Below, one piece after another: positions 50,878 through 59,386 of a stretch of DNA of 64,000 nt (position 1 is its first letter; every line of letters begins with the position of its first letter). The stretch lies in assembly GCF_010092445.1 (NCBI RefSeq), contig NZ_CP048031.1, positions 1,302,001 through 1,366,000 on the forward strand, in the 5' to 3' direction. This stretch comes from Shewanella sp. Arc9-LZ. GTDB taxonomy: Bacteria > Pseudomonadota > Gammaproteobacteria > Enterobacterales > Shewanellaceae. The notes below the pieces were generated by a model that did not search any database, had not been told where the DNA came from, and saw only the letters and a list, made by a program, of their open reading frames with translations. The translations under genes were made by a program, and so were the position numbers.

Positions 50878-51234
50878 ATGAAAATAAATCTTTCTGGTCA
50901 CCATGTTGATGTTACTGATACTGTCAAACAACACGTAGATGAAAAATTCGCTAAAATAGCTAGCCATTTCCCGACGCTTATCTCGCTAGATATCATCATA
51001 GCTAAAGAGCATGGTGAATATGATGTTGAAATTAGAACTAACTATGAAGGAACTCGCATTGCTGCCAAAGGTACTGACTTAGTCATGTATCCCGCTATCA
51101 CGAGCGCCGCTAAAAAATTAGATGCGGCACTAAAGCATCGTAAAGGCCAATTAAAAGCAGATTTACATGAAAAACCAGATGTAACTGCACCTGAAATCGC
51201 TTACGAAAAAGTTCAAGAAATGGACTTACGTTAA
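50878..51234 (+). CDS. Ribosome hibernation promoting factor / RaiA family
   Basis: The protein binds the decoding region of the 30S subunit and holds ribosomes inactive in stationary phase or cold. The 118-residue protein has the short HPF/RaiA fold: MKINLSGHHVDVTDTVKQHVDEKFAKIASH, then DIIIAKEHGEYDVEI, then a long helix KKLDAALKHRKGQLKADLHEK. The length is closer to RaiA (YfiA) than to short HPF. AAGGA precedes the ATG and a terminator follows. Confidence 0.93.
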   Translation: MKINLSGHHVDVTDTVKQHVDEKFAKIASHFPTLISLDIIIAKEHGEYDVEIRTNYEGTRIAAKGTDLVMYPAITSAAKKLDAALKHRKGQLKADLHEKPDVTAPEIAYEKVQEMDLR

Positions 51235-51262
51235 CCCTAGTCGTTTATTCAACGATATCCAA

Positions 51263-51286
51263 AACGCAGCCTAGGCTGCGTTTTTT
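51263..51286 (+). terminator. Terminator after the hibernation factor gene
   Basis: The palindrome AACGCAGCCTAGGCTGCGTT is followed by six T residues. Confidence 0.9.
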
Positions 51287-51442
51287 GTTAAAGCATCATA
51301 AAAACTAACCTTGTCCAGTCATAACAACCTAGCAACTAAAGCTAACTTCAACTTGCTAGAACGCTGCATTGCTAAAAAGCTAAGCGCAGTAAAGTATCAA
51401 TACATTCGTTGCAGCTTGTTAAGTTTGTAAAGCATCTGCGCT

Positions 51443-51485
51443 ATCGCTTTTATAGAATCTAGCCGCGAAGCGTTCTAGCATTTAG
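51443..51485. repeat. Interspersed repeat, copy A
   Basis: A segment of about 43 bases with the core TTTTATAGAAT-N6-GCGAAGCGT resembles a second copy at 52979-53020. Both lie in non-coding DNA on either side of the diguanylate cyclase gene. It may be a small dispersed element. Confidence 0.55.
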
Positions 51486-51566
51486 CATTTATTGTTGGAT
51501 ATAAAACAGTACAACATTTATGTGATGGAAAACACTCCAATCGGCTCATAGGTCGATAGAGCCTGC

Positions 51567-52619
51567 TTACTGAGGATATACTTGGTTTCTGCCATTCTTT
51601 TTCGCTTGATACAAATATCTGTCGGCATTGTTGATAAGCTCATCAATAGTTTGGTTATCGGTTAACTGTGAAATACCCATACTGATGGTTAGGCTAATCT
51701 CTTGCTTATGAAAAAGCACCTTATGATGTTGTACATTAGTACGAATTTTTTCAGCAATGATAAAAGCTTGTTCCGCCGAGGTTTGCGGCAGAATAAACAG
51801 AAACTCTTCGCCACCCCAGCGTGCAACGCAATCTTGTTGCCTCACACTTTGTTTAAACACTTGCGCTAGCTCGGTAAGCACGATATCTCCGCAATTATGA
51901 CCGTATTTGTCATTGACCATTTTAAAATGATCAAGATCGCACAGCAAAACGGATAATGATTCGTTGTTTCTTGATACTCTTGATTTTTCCTGCTGTAAAA
52001 TAGTTAACGCATTACGTCGGTTAGCCAGTGTCGTTAATGGATCTGATAACGCGAGTTGTTGATATTTTTTACTGAGCTTCAGCGCACTATTGTAGGATAA
52101 CATTCTTGAGTATTCATATAACGCAGAGAGAAAGGTGGTGGTTAAAAATGACAATAGTAACCGGACTTTAAACTCAGTTGAATAGGTTGCATATTGAGGC
52201 ATCTCTATCGGTGAAAACATAATAATAGCGACAACACTTATGAAAAATAGCAGGTTAATCAGACCATAACTTAACCCCAGTACATAAACGGAAACTGGCG
52301 CCACAATAAATATCCACAGTGGACCGGTTTGTTCCACCCCGCCAGTAAAGACCAAATAGAACATCAGTAAATATAACGAGTAAATGATAATAAAAGAGCT
52401 CAGGTTAAGCTTGTTGTATTTTTTTAGCGCCACGTAAGCCAAACAATAAATAATGCTGGAGACAAATAGAGTGATGGTTAATACATAATTACTGTTAAAT
52501 AAGCTTATTACTCCCATCACAAAAGTCATCAACATTCCGACCAATGAAAACAGGGATATAACGTGAGTTTGCTGAAGTTCTCCGTTACTTTTACTTTCAT
52601 TTTTAATGAATGTTAGCAA
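51567..52619 (-). CDS. Membrane diguanylate cyclase (GGDEF)
   Basis: The protein makes cyclic di-GMP from two GTP. The 350-residue protein has about six membrane helices in residues 20-175, which serve as an input domain. A GGDEF domain of about residues 188-350 follows, with intact active site GGEEF at 269-273. The inhibitory I-site RQQD (260-263) is five residues upstream, so product feedback inhibition is expected. DPLTTLANRRN and DLDHFKMVNDKYGH are also conserved. No sensory ligand can be named. Confidence 0.93.
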   Translation of the reverse strand: MLTFIKNESKSNGELQQTHVISLFSLVGMLMTFVMGVISLFNSNYVLTITLFVSSIIYCLAYVALKKYNKLNLSSFIIIYSLYLLMFYLVFTGGVEQTGPLWIFIVAPVSVYVLGLSYGLINLLFFISVVAIIMFSPIEMPQYATYSTEFKVRLLLSFLTTTFLSALYEYSRMLSYNSALKLSKKYQQLALSDPLTTLANRRNALTILQQEKSRVSRNNESLSVLLCDLDHFKMVNDKYGHNCGDIVLTELAQVFKQSVRQQDCVARWGGEEFLFILPQTSAEQAFIIAEKIRTNVQHHKVLFHKQEISLTISMGISQLTDNQTIDELINNADRYLYQAKKNGRNQVYPQ

Positions 52620-53093
52620 TGGGTCATCCTTTAAATGTTTGGTGCCGATATGACATTTGAATTGATTTTAGCGATGTTAGCTATTCAAAAATAACATGTA
52701 TAAAGAGTATTATTTAGAGTGACATGAAATGAGCTATTATCCAATGATCTTTTTTGATCATGCTTAAAGTAATCAAAGCGGTAACATCGGTAAGGGTGAT
52801 AACCCCTAATGCATTGCTAATAAAGTGTTCGGTGCATTATTAGGCAGATAACAACGATGAAAAGCGCATGCTTCACTTATACGTCGATCACTAAAAAGTT
52901 ATAGCAACATAAAGCTATAGCAACATAAAGCGGGAAGGGGATTGTTTTAGACTGTTGAACTTTTAGCGTTTCAGCATTATCGTTTTTATAGAATTTATCA
53001 GCGAAGCGTCTTGGCATTTTAACATTGAGGCGTTTAGGTTGTGGATCTTGAGAGTGAAAAAAAGACGTGACGGCTTTAATAGAAACAAGCTGA
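52620..53093. other. Intergenic region with short repeats
   Basis: About 470 bases without a gene. It holds two adjacent copies of the 16-base unit TATAGCAACATAAAGC (52900-52931) and copy B of the interspersed repeat (52979-53020). Confidence 0.6.
52979..53020. repeat. Interspersed repeat, copy B
   Basis: Related to copy A at 51443-51485, with the same TTTTATAGAAT and GCGAAGCGT blocks separated by six bases. The copies differ at several single positions. Confidence 0.55.
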
Positions 53094-53126
53094 AAAGTGT
53101 TCTAGTACGTAGGCTTAGAACACTTT
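53094..53126 (-). terminator. Hairpin after the YebC-family gene
   Basis: Perfect 11-bp arms AAAGTGTTCTA and TAGAACACTTT with an 11-base loop lie 18 bases after the stop on the minus strand and are followed by TTTTC. Probably a weak intrinsic terminator. Confidence 0.65.
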
Positions 53127-53143
53127 AACAGCCTAAGTTTGAG

Positions 53144-53869
53144 TTATTCGTCGTCGTTAATATCTGCATTGTGGTAAACGTTCTGAACGTCATCACAATC
53201 ATCAAGAGCGGCTAAGAACTTTTCAAAACTTTCAATATCTTCACCAGTAAGTTCAGTCATGGTTTGAGGCACAAATGCTAAATTCTCTACCTTAAAATCA
53301 ATCTCTGGAAAGGCTTCAGTTAACACAGTGCGCGCATTGTTAAACTCTGATACGGGTGCAAATACACTGATGATGCCATCTTCTAGCTCTACATCGGCAA
53401 CGTCGACATCAGCCATCATAAGCAATTCAAGAATAGCTTCATCGTCTTCGCCTTCAAACACAAAAACGGCTTGATGTTCGAACATATGGCCAACAGTACC
53501 AGGGCTACCTAACTTGGCATCATTTTTAACAAATGCTTGGCGAACCTGAGTAAAGGTACGGTTACCGTTGTCTGTTAAGCAGTCAACAATCACCATGCAG
53601 CCGCCAGGACCAAAACCTTCATAGCGGGCGGTATCATAATCTTCACCACCACCACCACGAGCTTTTTCAATGGCACGTTCAATAACGTGTGCCGGAACTT
53701 GATCTTTCTTCGCGCGGGCAATCAAGCTACGTAGTGCTAGGTTGCCGTCTGGGTCGACGCCACCTTTAGCGCAAATATAAATCTCTTTACCGTAACGTGA
53801 GTAAATTCGTGTCTTTTGGCCAGCGGTTTTCGCCATGGACTCTTTTTTATTTTGATATGCTCTGCCCAT
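53144..53869 (-). CDS. YebC/PmpR-family protein (YeeN type)
   Basis: The 241-residue cytoplasmic protein belongs to the YebC/PmpR family. Bacterial members were described as transcription regulators, and more recent work links the family to translation of proline-rich stretches. It starts [20 protein letters not shown], and this form, with [25 protein letters not shown], is the YeeN branch rather than canonical YebC (MAGHSKWAN). [12 protein letters not shown] and YEGFGPGG are conserved. The C-terminus is very acidic. It is monocistronic. Confidence 0.92.
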   Translation of the reverse strand: MGRAYQNKKESMAKTAGQKTRIYSRYGKEIYICAKGGVDPDGNLALRSLIARAKKDQVPAHVIERAIEKARGGGGEDYDTARYEGFGPGGCMVIVDCLTDNGNRTFTQVRQAFVKNDAKLGSPGTVGHMFEHQAVFVFEGEDDEAILELLMMADVDVADVELEDGIISVFAPVSEFNNARTVLTEAFPEIDFKVENLAFVPQTMTELTGEDIESFEKFLAALDDCDDVQNVYHNADINDDE

Positions 53870-54476
53870 CTTAATCTCGTTTTATTAAATGTTTAAGGCT
53901 AAAAATTGTCATCGATTCTAGCAGGAATAAGTTGTGCTGTTTAGGTGCTGGTTCTAAATTTTGCATAAATAATCTTTTAGCAAAATAATAAAAGGTTATC
54001 AAACAGTCCTTTGCCCTAGTCACTAGTTGGATTCACTTACCATAGACCTGCCTTTGCCAAGTAAATTTGCACTGTTTGTAAGACAACAAAAACGATGTCG
54101 ATGATCTACTTGAAATCATCTGACTTTTTGAACGGGCCTATTTATCATCCCGAGATGAGGTTTAGTCGGTTTGTTTACATTGTAAATACGGTAAAATAAA
54201 GCGCTAGTGCTTCGCACTTACAGGACATAAGTATTCATATTTACACATCAGATGTGTTAAGTTTATGTATCATGAAGCTTCAATCGATAATACAATTTAG
54301 TAGAGTATTAGCGTATAAAGCCTAAATATAAAAATAAGAAAAAGGATTTCAATATTGGGTTAACTCAATATTGAAAGTCCATAGTTTGATCCATTTTATC
54401 CTGAGATGAATTGATGAGTTAGATGATCAATATCATTTCTACACTTAATTAGTATGCTAGAAATGAGAGTCCAAAT
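53870..54476. other. Intergenic region with a 30-base palindrome
   Basis: About 600 AT-rich bases with no gene. The most striking element is an almost perfect palindrome at 54347-54376 (listed separately). A near-palindromic TTTACATTGTAAA lies at about 54174-54186. Confidence 0.55.
54347..54376. promoter_or_regulatory. 30-base palindrome upstream of a small gene
   Basis: Arms TTTCAATATTG and CAATATTGAAA surround a centre with GTTAAC. There is no T tract, so it does not look like a terminator. It lies 101 bases before the 85-residue gene and could be an operator for a dimeric regulator. Confidence 0.5.
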
Positions 54477-54734
54477 ATGAAATCTGAATCTGCTGAAGGT
54501 CAAACGTCAAATGCGACGGTGACTATTTTGTATTACGAAGCCCCTGTGGGTTTAGAAATGCATAATGCTGTGATGACCGATCTGCAAATCAGCCAAACTG
54601 GGCGTGTAATGATCCCTGAATCATTTCGTCGAGGTAAATCTATTATTGCGGTATTAGAAGGCGAGTGCAAAATACTTAACTCACTGGGTGAGCGAGTGTA
54701 TTCGCAACGAGTTATGAGCAAAATAGACAATTAA
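54477..54734 (+). CDS. Small conserved protein (TIGR02922-like)
   Basis: An 85-residue protein without signal peptide or membrane segment. The sequence has VTILYYEAPVGLEMHNAV, then MTDLQISQTGRVMIPESFRRGKSIIAVLEGECKIL. It resembles the small Shewanella/Colwellia family TIGR02922 as I remember it; no function is known. The ATG is preceded by GAGAG. A terminator follows at once, so it is a single-gene unit under a long upstream region. Confidence 0.65.
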   Translation: MKSESAEGQTSNATVTILYYEAPVGLEMHNAVMTDLQISQTGRVMIPESFRRGKSIIAVLEGECKILNSLGERVYSQRVMSKIDN

Positions 54735-54750
54735 ATGAACCTTATGTAAA

Positions 54751-54780
54751 AAAAAGACACGTAAAGTGTCTTTTTTTTTG
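54751..54780 (+). terminator. Terminator after the small conserved gene
   Basis: Arms AAAGACAC and GTGTCTTT with a five-base loop are followed by nine T residues. Confidence 0.9.
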
Positions 54781-54835
54781 TAATTTTTGTATGTGTTGCC
54801 TTTCACGCATGAGCTAACGGCAAGAGTTAGGCATG

Positions 54836-55432
54836 CTAGTTTAGCGACTCGCAGCGTAATAAGTCGGCCAACAGTTTATCTGCTAAAGGCTGTAATACTT
54901 GCTCATGAGGCTGGGTGTGAGCTACCGTTCGTAAACCGTAAATTCCCATCACTAAATACTGTGCTAAAAATTGGCTGTCACAGTCTTGAGCTATTAGCTT
55001 CTGCGCTTTTGCTGTATCGAACACCATTACTAATGACTGCTGCCATAGCTGCAAAAACTGACAAGTCATTTGTTTAATTTGCTCATCTTGCTCGCCCATC
55101 TCACTGAGTGACTTGGTCAGTAAACACGCCTGAGTAGCATCACAACTTAAGCATTCTTGTACAATTAAGGCTAAATAAGCCCCTAAGTTGTCTACTGCTG
55201 AACGGTCATTAGCAAACAATTGCTGAAACTGTTCATTGCGATCTTGTTGGTACTGCTCAATAGCCGCAATATACAAGCCTTTTTTATTGTCAAAAGCGCA
55301 ATAAATTGACCCCGGATGTAGCCCCGTTGCTTTAGTGAGATCTTGCATGCTGGTTTTAGCGTATCCATTCACTAAAAAGGTGCTCATGGCAGCACGTAAA
55401 ACCGTTTCTCTATTAAATTCAGCGTGTCTCAT
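54836..55432 (-). CDS. TetR-family transcriptional repressor
   Basis: The 198-residue protein has an N-terminal TetR helix-turn-helix: ETVLRAAMSTFLVNGYAKTSMQDLTKATGLHPGSIYCAF, followed by a variable ligand-binding helical domain with several Cys (CLSCDATQACLLTKSL). The divergent neighbour encodes an old-yellow-enzyme reductase, and twin palindromes lie between them. This is the same arrangement as NemR-nemA, where NemR senses electrophiles through cysteines. The Cys cluster here fits such a role, by inference. Confidence 0.88.
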   Translation of the reverse strand: MRHAEFNRETVLRAAMSTFLVNGYAKTSMQDLTKATGLHPGSIYCAFDNKKGLYIAAIEQYQQDRNEQFQQLFANDRSAVDNLGAYLALIVQECLSCDATQACLLTKSLSEMGEQDEQIKQMTCQFLQLWQQSLVMVFDTAKAQKLIAQDCDSQFLAQYLVMGIYGLRTVAHTQPHEQVLQPLADKLLADLLRCESLN

Positions 55433-55517
55433 ATCTGGTCACTTCTGGTCAACATCAAAGCGTGATAACTCATAACGCTCGAGTCTAACTAAATTTGATC
55501 GATTATTCAAAAAATAC

Positions 55518-55562
55518 TTGAATGTGTATTCAATTAAGATTAATCTTGAATGTATATTCAAG
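55518..55562 (+). promoter_or_regulatory. Twin TetR operators upstream of the OYE reductase gene
   Basis: TTGAATGTGTATTCAA (55518-55533) and CTTGAATGTATATTCAAG (55545-55562) share the palindrome TTGAAT-N4-ATTCAA. A third perfect palindrome AAGATTAATCTT (55536-55547) joins them. The repressor gene starts 86 bases to the left and the reductase gene 15 bases to the right, so a TetR repressor bound here could control both. Confidence 0.8.
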
Positions 55563-55577
55563 AAAGGAGATCGTCAC

Positions 55578-56621
55578 ATGACGGCAAGTTTATTTACACC
55601 ATACAAACTCAATGACACCCTAACATTATCAAACAAGATTTTAATGGCACCATTAACGCGTTGTATGGCGGATGATGATCTTGTTCCTACTCAAGCTATT
55701 GCAGACTATTATGCTCGCCGTGCTGAAGCAGGCTTAATAATCAGTGAAGCGACAATTATCCGTCCAGATGCGCAAGGCTACCCAAATACCCCTGGTTTAT
55801 TTACTCCAGCTCAAATCGACGGCTGGCGCGTAGTGACCGATGCAGTGCACAAAAATGATGGCAAAATTTTTTCTCAGCTTTGGCACACTGGCCGTGTAGC
55901 ACACTCACACTTTTTTGATGGTGGCGACGTGTTATCTGCTTCTGCTCAAGCTGTAGAAGGTACTGTGCCTAGAATGCGCGAATTAGTTTACCAAACGCCA
56001 AAGGCTGCCACGTTAGATGATATCAAGCAGTTAGTGATTGACTATGCTCAAGCCGCTGCAAATGCGATTGATGCTGGTTTTGATGGCGTCGAAATTCATG
56101 CTGCAAATGGTTATTTGATTGACCAATTCTTACATCATGACAGTAACCGTCGTGAAGACGAATACGGCCAAACTCCTGAAAATATGTCACGCTTTGCCTT
56201 AGAAGTGGTTGACGCTATTGTGGCTAGAATTGGCGCAGATCGCACCGCTATTCGAGTATCTCCTGGTGCCTATTTTAATATGGCAGCCGATCCTCGCGAC
56301 CGTGGCGTGTTTGACTATTTATTACCTGAGTTGGCTAAACGCAATTTAGCATTTTTACATGGCGGTATTTTTGACGACTCAATGCAGTTTGATTACTTAG
56401 GTGGCAGCATATCGACCTACCTACGCAGTGTTTACACTGGCACGTTAGTGGGTGTGGGTAGCTATACCGCCGAAACGGGCAGTGCAGCCATTAGCGACAA
56501 TAAGTTTGATTTGTTGGCGATTGGCCGTCCATTTATTGCTAATCCAGATTATGTGGCAAAAGTGCGTGATGGCGGCGAATTAGTGGCATACGCCGACACC
56601 ATGTTAACGGAATTGATTTAA
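55578..56621 (+). CDS. nemA: Alkene reductase, old yellow enzyme family
   Basis: This FMN enzyme reduces activated C=C bonds, and in relatives nitro compounds and N-ethylmaleimide. The 347-residue TIM barrel starts at ATG 55578 after AAAGGAG. It shows LFTPYKLNDTLTLSNKILMAPLTR, the QLWHTGRVAH motif with the substrate-binding region, DGVEIHAANGYLIDQFL and the C-terminal AIGRPFIANPDYV phosphate-binding part. A divergent TetR gene and twin operators suggest induction by electrophiles. Confidence 0.92.
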   Translation: MTASLFTPYKLNDTLTLSNKILMAPLTRCMADDDLVPTQAIADYYARRAEAGLIISEATIIRPDAQGYPNTPGLFTPAQIDGWRVVTDAVHKNDGKIFSQLWHTGRVAHSHFFDGGDVLSASAQAVEGTVPRMRELVYQTPKAATLDDIKQLVIDYAQAAANAIDAGFDGVEIHAANGYLIDQFLHHDSNRREDEYGQTPENMSRFALEVVDAIVARIGADRTAIRVSPGAYFNMAADPRDRGVFDYLLPELAKRNLAFLHGGIFDDSMQFDYLGGSISTYLRSVYTGTLVGVGSYTAETGSAAISDNKFDLLAIGRPFIANPDYVAKVRDGGELVAYADTMLTELI

Positions 56622-56858
56622 CCTAGTTTGTTGTTTTACGTTACTGATTTCAGCAGAGGTTAGTAAAACGTAGTTTGTAGGAATCCATTTCTAAGCAGTA
56701 TTTTCTATGCTAGAAATGGCGCTAAAACTATCAACCCCAATTTGTATTTTTTAGCATCCGTCTTGGCCACAGCTTTTGCTGTGGTCTTTTTTTTGGCAGA
56801 AATTTGTCTCAGTGAGTGCACTCTATTACTATGTCGACAATTTTCGGCAAAGAGAAAC

Positions 56859-58184
56859 ATGATGCAAACACTGCAACAATTAAATGATGGTTTGTTACTG
56901 GGTTATCAACGGGTCAGTATCGCAGAACAACTCACGGAATTTCCTGTAAAACTGTTTGAGTTAGCCGATACCCTAGAAGTGCTCGATCTTGGCAATAACC
57001 AATTATCGTCATTGCCCGATAACTTTGCTGACTTGCATCAACTTAAAATCTTGTTTGTGTCGAATAACCTATTTGATCATCTGCCAGCAGTATTAGGCCA
57101 GTGTCCAAAGCTCGAAATGATAGGTTTTAAAGCTAATCAAATTCGCACCGTACCCGAAGCATCCATTCCAAAGCAAACTCGTTGGTTAATATTAACCGAT
57201 AACCACATTGAGCAGTTGCCAGACAGTTTAGGCCAATGTCATCGTCTGGAAAAACTCGCGTTAGCGGGTAACCGATTAACCGCACTGCCTAATAGCATGG
57301 CTAATTGTCATCAATTGGCTCTTATCCGTTTATCGGCTAACCAGCTTACCGCCTTACCACATTGGTTATTTGAGCTACCTAACTTAGCCTGGTTGGCTTT
57401 TGCAGGTAACGCGTTTAGTCATGTAGAACATTGCGATAATACTCGCGTACCTATCGTGCCATTAACCCAGTTTACCTTAGGTCAGTTACTCGGGCAGGGT
57501 GCATCAGGATTGATTTATCAAGCGACTCACCATACAGAAAACTCAGTTGAGGCAAACTTTAGCTGCGACGCTGATGTCGCAATTAAGTTGTTTAAGGGCA
57601 TGGTGACCAGTGATGGTTATCCAGCAGATGAGCTTGATTGTTGCTTAACCGCTGGCGAGCACCCTAATCTGATTAATGTGGTGGCACAAATTAATAAACC
57701 AGAACAACTGGGTTTAGTGATGCAACTTATTCCACCAAGCTACGGTAATTTAGGTTTACCGCCGTCGTTGCAAACCTGTAGCCGTGACACTTTTGAAGCA
57801 CAAACGGTATTTACCTGGGCGCGCATTACTCATATTGCCAGCCAAATGGCTGATATTTTGGCTCATTTACACCAAAATGGGATTAGCCATGGTGATATTT
57901 ATGCCCACAACATCATGATAAATACCCACGATAACGTGTTGTTTGGTGACTTTGGTGCCGCCTCAAATTTAAAGCAGTTTACCCCACAGCATTTGCAATT
58001 AATGCAAGCGATTGAGGTTAGGGCGTTTGGTTATTTGGTCGATGACATGCTAAACCTCATCGATAACCCAAACACACCACAAGCGGCAATGTTGCGCCAG
58101 TTAGTGCAAGATTGCTTGCAGCATAGTTCATCAACAAGACCGAGTTTTAAAGCGCTGTTACCACGTTTAGCGAGCATTGCTTAA
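56859..58184 (+). CDS. Leucine-rich-repeat protein kinase
   Basis: A 441-residue fusion of leucine-rich repeats and a eukaryotic-like kinase. The start ATG 56859 follows AAAGAGAAAC; the frame is open further upstream but with a membrane-like sequence and no ribosome binding site. About seven LRRs span residues 40-190 (LEVLDLGNNQLSSLP, LEKLALAGNRLTALP). The kinase part has the glycine loop LGQGASGLIYQA, the ATP-binding Lys253 (VAIKLF), the catalytic HGD-Asp356 with Asn361, and DFG at 374-376. All catalytic residues are present, so it is probably active. Its substrates are unknown. Confidence 0.87.
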   Translation: MMQTLQQLNDGLLLGYQRVSIAEQLTEFPVKLFELADTLEVLDLGNNQLSSLPDNFADLHQLKILFVSNNLFDHLPAVLGQCPKLEMIGFKANQIRTVPEASIPKQTRWLILTDNHIEQLPDSLGQCHRLEKLALAGNRLTALPNSMANCHQLALIRLSANQLTALPHWLFELPNLAWLAFAGNAFSHVEHCDNTRVPIVPLTQFTLGQLLGQGASGLIYQATHHTENSVEANFSCDADVAIKLFKGMVTSDGYPADELDCCLTAGEHPNLINVVAQINKPEQLGLVMQLIPPSYGNLGLPPSLQTCSRDTFEAQTVFTWARITHIASQMADILAHLHQNGISHGDIYAHNIMINTHDNVLFGDFGAASNLKQFTPQHLQLMQAIEVRAFGYLVDDMLNLIDNPNTPQAAMLRQLVQDCLQHSSSTRPSFKALLPRLASIA

Positions 58185-58393
58185 CAGATAAACACACTCG
58201 GGCTAAGGCATCATTAGGTTTAACCAGCCTAGTTGTTTAGCTCGAGTGAATAGCTCTATTTAATGACCTGAGTGAATAGTTCGAGTGAAAGGCTAGCAAT
58301 AATAGTACGGCGAATAAAAAATCCAGAATATGGTCTTTAGCCACACACTGGATTATAATCAAATTATCATGTTGTAATGAAAGGCTAGCCACT

Positions 58394-58585
58394 GTGGAAA
58401 ATAAAACTGCACGTTTTACTGTATTAATGGACCCGCTAAAAAAGCAGGCATTTGAACAACTGTGTGCTGCGCAAGATCTCACCCCATCACAAGTCACCCG
58501 TCAGCTTATTCGCGAATACCTCGAAAAGCATGATGTGAGTTTTGGTGACAATCAAAGTCGCCCTAATCCACAGGTAAAAAGCTAA
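58394..58585 (+). CDS. Small ribbon-helix-helix-like protein
   Basis: A 63-residue protein starting at GTG 58394. The N-terminal ENKTARFTVLMDPLKKQAFEQLCAAQDLTPSQVTRQLIREYLEKH pattern (short beta strand then two helices) fits a CopG/Arc-type DNA-binding domain. No toxin gene is beside it. The upstream neighbour is the LRR kinase gene, 209 bases away. The ribosome binding site is weak. Function is inferred from the fold pattern only. Confidence 0.65.
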   Translation: MENKTARFTVLMDPLKKQAFEQLCAAQDLTPSQVTRQLIREYLEKHDVSFGDNQSRPNPQVKS

Positions 58586-58870
58586 GCTTTAATTCACCAA
58601 TTGTTAGGCTATTGGTGACACTATTAGTCACCTAGTGGCTATGCAAATTGTTACGTTAGTCGTTACGCTAGCCGTTACATTAGCGGGCAAGTGGATCAAC
58701 TGGTTTACCACCCTAGGGTAGTCAATTTGTGATAATGGCATTATAATGTCATTACAATATTCGGCAGGATAGATACTTTTCTATCTCACGCCAATCGATA
58801 AAGCCTGTCGAACTGCGTATTAGCGCTGTTAACGTGTTCGACAACTGCCAAGAACACAGAGAGTAAAGAT
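58586..58870. other. Intergenic region with a short tandem repeat
   Basis: About 285 bases with no gene. Three diverged copies of a 12-base unit lie at 58650-58685 (GTTACGTTAGTC, GTTACGCTAGCC, GTTACATTAGCG). Confidence 0.6.
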
Positions 58871-59215
58871 ATGAGTGATGTAATCCCGCCATGCCCAAAA
58901 TGTGAGTCTCCGTACGCTTATTCAGACGGCACATTGTTAATTTGCCCAGAATGCGCCAATGAATGGAACCCAAATGAAGAAGTGGTTGATCCAGACGCCA
59001 TCATTTTAAAAGATGCCAACGGCAACTTATTAGCAGAAGGCGACAAAGTCACCTTAATCAAAGACCTTAAAGTAAAAGGTTCATCACTCGTGCTTAAAGT
59101 CGGCACTAAAGCAGTGATCAACCACTTTGTCGACGGCGACCACGACATCGATTGTAAAGTCGATGGCAACGGCCAAATGATGCTGAAATCGAAGTTTGTT
59201 AAAAAACAAAGCTAA
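58871..59215 (+). CDS. yjdM: Zinc-ribbon protein YjdM (formerly PhnA)
   Basis: The 114-residue protein has an N-terminal zinc ribbon with Cys8-x2-Cys11 and Cys25-x2-Cys28 ([22 protein letters not shown]). A beta-rich domain [25 protein letters not shown] follows. This is the YjdM family, once annotated as alkylphosphonate utilisation protein PhnA. The name was based on location in E. coli, and no phn genes are near here, so the biochemical role is unknown. AGAGTAA precedes the ATG. Confidence 0.92.
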   Translation: MSDVIPPCPKCESPYAYSDGTLLICPECANEWNPNEEVVDPDAIILKDANGNLLAEGDKVTLIKDLKVKGSSLVLKVGTKAVINHFVDGDHDIDCKVDGNGQMMLKSKFVKKQS

Positions 59216-59270
59216 TAACGATTGAACTAGTCGTTATAAGTGACCATTAATCAGCTTTAGGCTGATTAAC

Positions 59271-59311
59271 AAAAAATCCCCGCAGGCAGCAATGCCAGCG
59301 GGGATTTTTTT
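59271..59311 (+). terminator. Terminator after yjdM
   Basis: Nine-bp arms AATCCCCGC and GCGGGGATT with an inner GGCA/TGCC stem are followed by a T run. Confidence 0.9.
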
Positions 59312-59314
59312 ATG

Positions 59315-59345
59315 GTCACCGGTTCAAGTCCCGCCGCCTCCACCA
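59315..59345 (+). other. tRNA-like/tmRNA-type 3' end (probable att site)
   Basis: The sequence contains GGTTCAAGTCCCGCC followed by GCCTCCACCA, the T-arm and acceptor end of a tRNA-like molecule, ending in CCA at 59345. No 5' half (acceptor strand, D-arm or anticodon arm) is found upstream, because the yjdM terminator ends four bases before. It resembles the 3' end of ssrA (tmRNA), a frequent integration site of islands. The T-stem is imperfect here. Confidence 0.65.
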
Positions 59346-59353
59346 ATTTATAG

Positions 59354-59386
59354 AAGGGCTTAGCAGCAATGCTAAGCCCTTTTTCT
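59354..59386 (+). terminator. Terminator after the tRNA-like fragment
   Basis: Perfect 11-bp arms AAGGGCTTAGC and GCTAAGCCCTT enclose a 6-base loop and are followed by TTTTTC. A terminator directly behind a CCA end is what an ssrA or tRNA gene would have. Confidence 0.9.

Noticed and set aside
58394..58585. Antitoxin of a toxin-antitoxin pair
   Set aside because: The protein has a ribbon-helix-helix pattern, but no toxin-like gene lies directly beside it.
59272..59345. Complete tRNA or tmRNA gene
   Set aside because: Only the 3' part exists; the bases before it form the terminator of yjdM, and no acceptor 5' strand or anticodon arm is present.
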